Source of the DNA: CAYUQT01 sp964446835
GTDB taxonomy: Bacteria; Planctomycetota; Phycisphaerae; UBA1845; JAFGLZ01
Assembly (NCBI GenBank): GCA_964446835.1
Contig: CAYUQT010000050.1
Location: forward strand, 10,577-74,576
Direction: 5' to 3'
Length of the DNA: 64,000 nucleotides
Shown here: one piece after another, positions 63,727-64,000 of the stretch
How the letters are laid out: each line of letters opens with the position of its first letter
Numbering within the stretch: position 1 is the first letter of the stretch
Notes under the pieces: generated by a model
What the model was told of the DNA's origin: nothing
What the model saw: the letters and a program-made list of their open reading frames with translations, nothing else
Databases searched by the model: none
Translations under genes and position numbers: made by a program

Positions 63727-63864
63727 TCATGCTTCCCTGTCCGTATCCAGTGTCTGCAGAGGACCCGGCTCTGCTGCGGCGCCGATGGCGGCTGCGGCGA
63801 GGCATCCGACGCACAGCAGAACGCTTGCCATGAGGCGGGTGCGACGCGTGGTGTGTCCCATCAT
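63727..63864 (-). CDS. Possible 45-residue secreted peptide
   Basis: A short frame starts at ATG 63864, after GAGAGG, and encodes RLMASVLLCVGCLAAAAIGA, a typical signal peptide with a possible lipobox Cys, then a short tail and stop. It precedes the HEAT-repeat gene by 62 bases. It could be a small secreted peptide or a decayed gene start. Confidence 0.35.
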   Translation of the reverse strand: MMGHTTRRTRLMASVLLCVGCLAAAAIGAAAEPGPLQTLDTDREA

Positions 63865-64000
63865 GTTGTCCTCTCATCAGGCTCAGGGAACGGAGTACTG
63901 TACGGCTGGATACTATCGCACATCATAGGACGGGTACGAGATGGGGTCTAGAGCGGTTCACGAAAAGATGTAGCGTTAGCCGATAAGAGTAGTCATGGAA

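Noticed and set aside
1..64000. CRISPR array, insertion sequence or prophage
   Set aside because: No regular spaced repeats, transposase or phage structural gene was seen; the 25.4 kb repeats are not spaced like CRISPR.
1..64000. A selenoprotein gene with an in-frame TGA near tRNA-Sec
   Set aside because: No gene break at TGA with conserved coding beyond it was found in the module; the AhpD-like domain uses Cys.

Overview
The window looks like a chromosome segment from a GC-rich, heterotrophic, polysaccharide-degrading bacterium of the Planctomycetes type, most likely a Phycisphaerae or Sedimentisphaerales relative. This is inferred from gene content. It has many secreted sugar-active enzymes, Tat-exported Gfo/Idh/MocA and sugar-isomerase proteins, and sulfatase-fold proteins. 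It also has a fused HPS-RraA protein and secreted proteins that end in an InlB-type repeat, a Cys-Gly motif, a hydrophobic helix and an Arg cluster. No taxonomic marker gene is present.

Layout. 1-18.1 kb: secreted carbohydrate-related proteins and envelope functions: a 5'-truncated propeller protein, a GT87 mannosyltransferase-like protein, a PhoPQ-activated-type protein, a HGSNAT-like acyltransferase, an unrecognised 701-residue protein, a GH5 enzyme, HPS-RraA, a GT39-like protein, an SGNH protein, a GH43/32-like propeller and a 14-repeat propeller protein. 18.2-23.7 kb: fliN-like gene and the rpmF-plsX-fabD-fabG-acpP-fabF lipid cluster on the minus strand (no fabH). 23.8-25.3 kb: a sulfatase-fold protein. 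25.3-33.2 kb: the accessory region. It has an island of short direct repeats, then five related secreted proteins in tandem (called GWWxDG here), interspersed with four decayed copies of one other gene, then GC-rich non-coding DNA and tRNA-Asp. 33.4-35.3 kb: VapBC, a DinB-like protein and ribosomal protein L21. 35.5-42.7 kb: Gfo/Idh/MocA, HEAT-repeat protein, sugar isomerase, PyrF and MurD. 42.8-48.0 kb: a sulfatase-fold/TPR protein, a legumain-like (C13) peptidase and an esterase. 48.0-51.1 kb: a selenium module on the minus strand: SelD joined to an AhpD-like domain, tRNA-Sec, a small membrane protein and a polyferredoxin. 51.4-64 kb: BNR sialidase-like protein, complete dTDP-rhamnose genes (rmlC, A, B, D), uxaE and an SDR mannonate dehydrogenase, glnS, gltX and a HEAT-repeat protein.

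How the genes fit together. The rml genes make dTDP-L-rhamnose for surface glycans, to which the GT87, GT39 and acyltransferase proteins could relate. UxaE and the SDR enzyme would convert tagaturonate to mannonate via fructuronate, which suits growth on pectin- or alginate-like polymers. The most notable unexplained content is the five-member GWWxDG array with its decayed companion repeat, the shared C-terminal sorting-type tail, the legumain-like peptidase bearing that tail, and the SelD-AhpD fusion. All functional statements rest on reading motifs by eye; no database search was possible.
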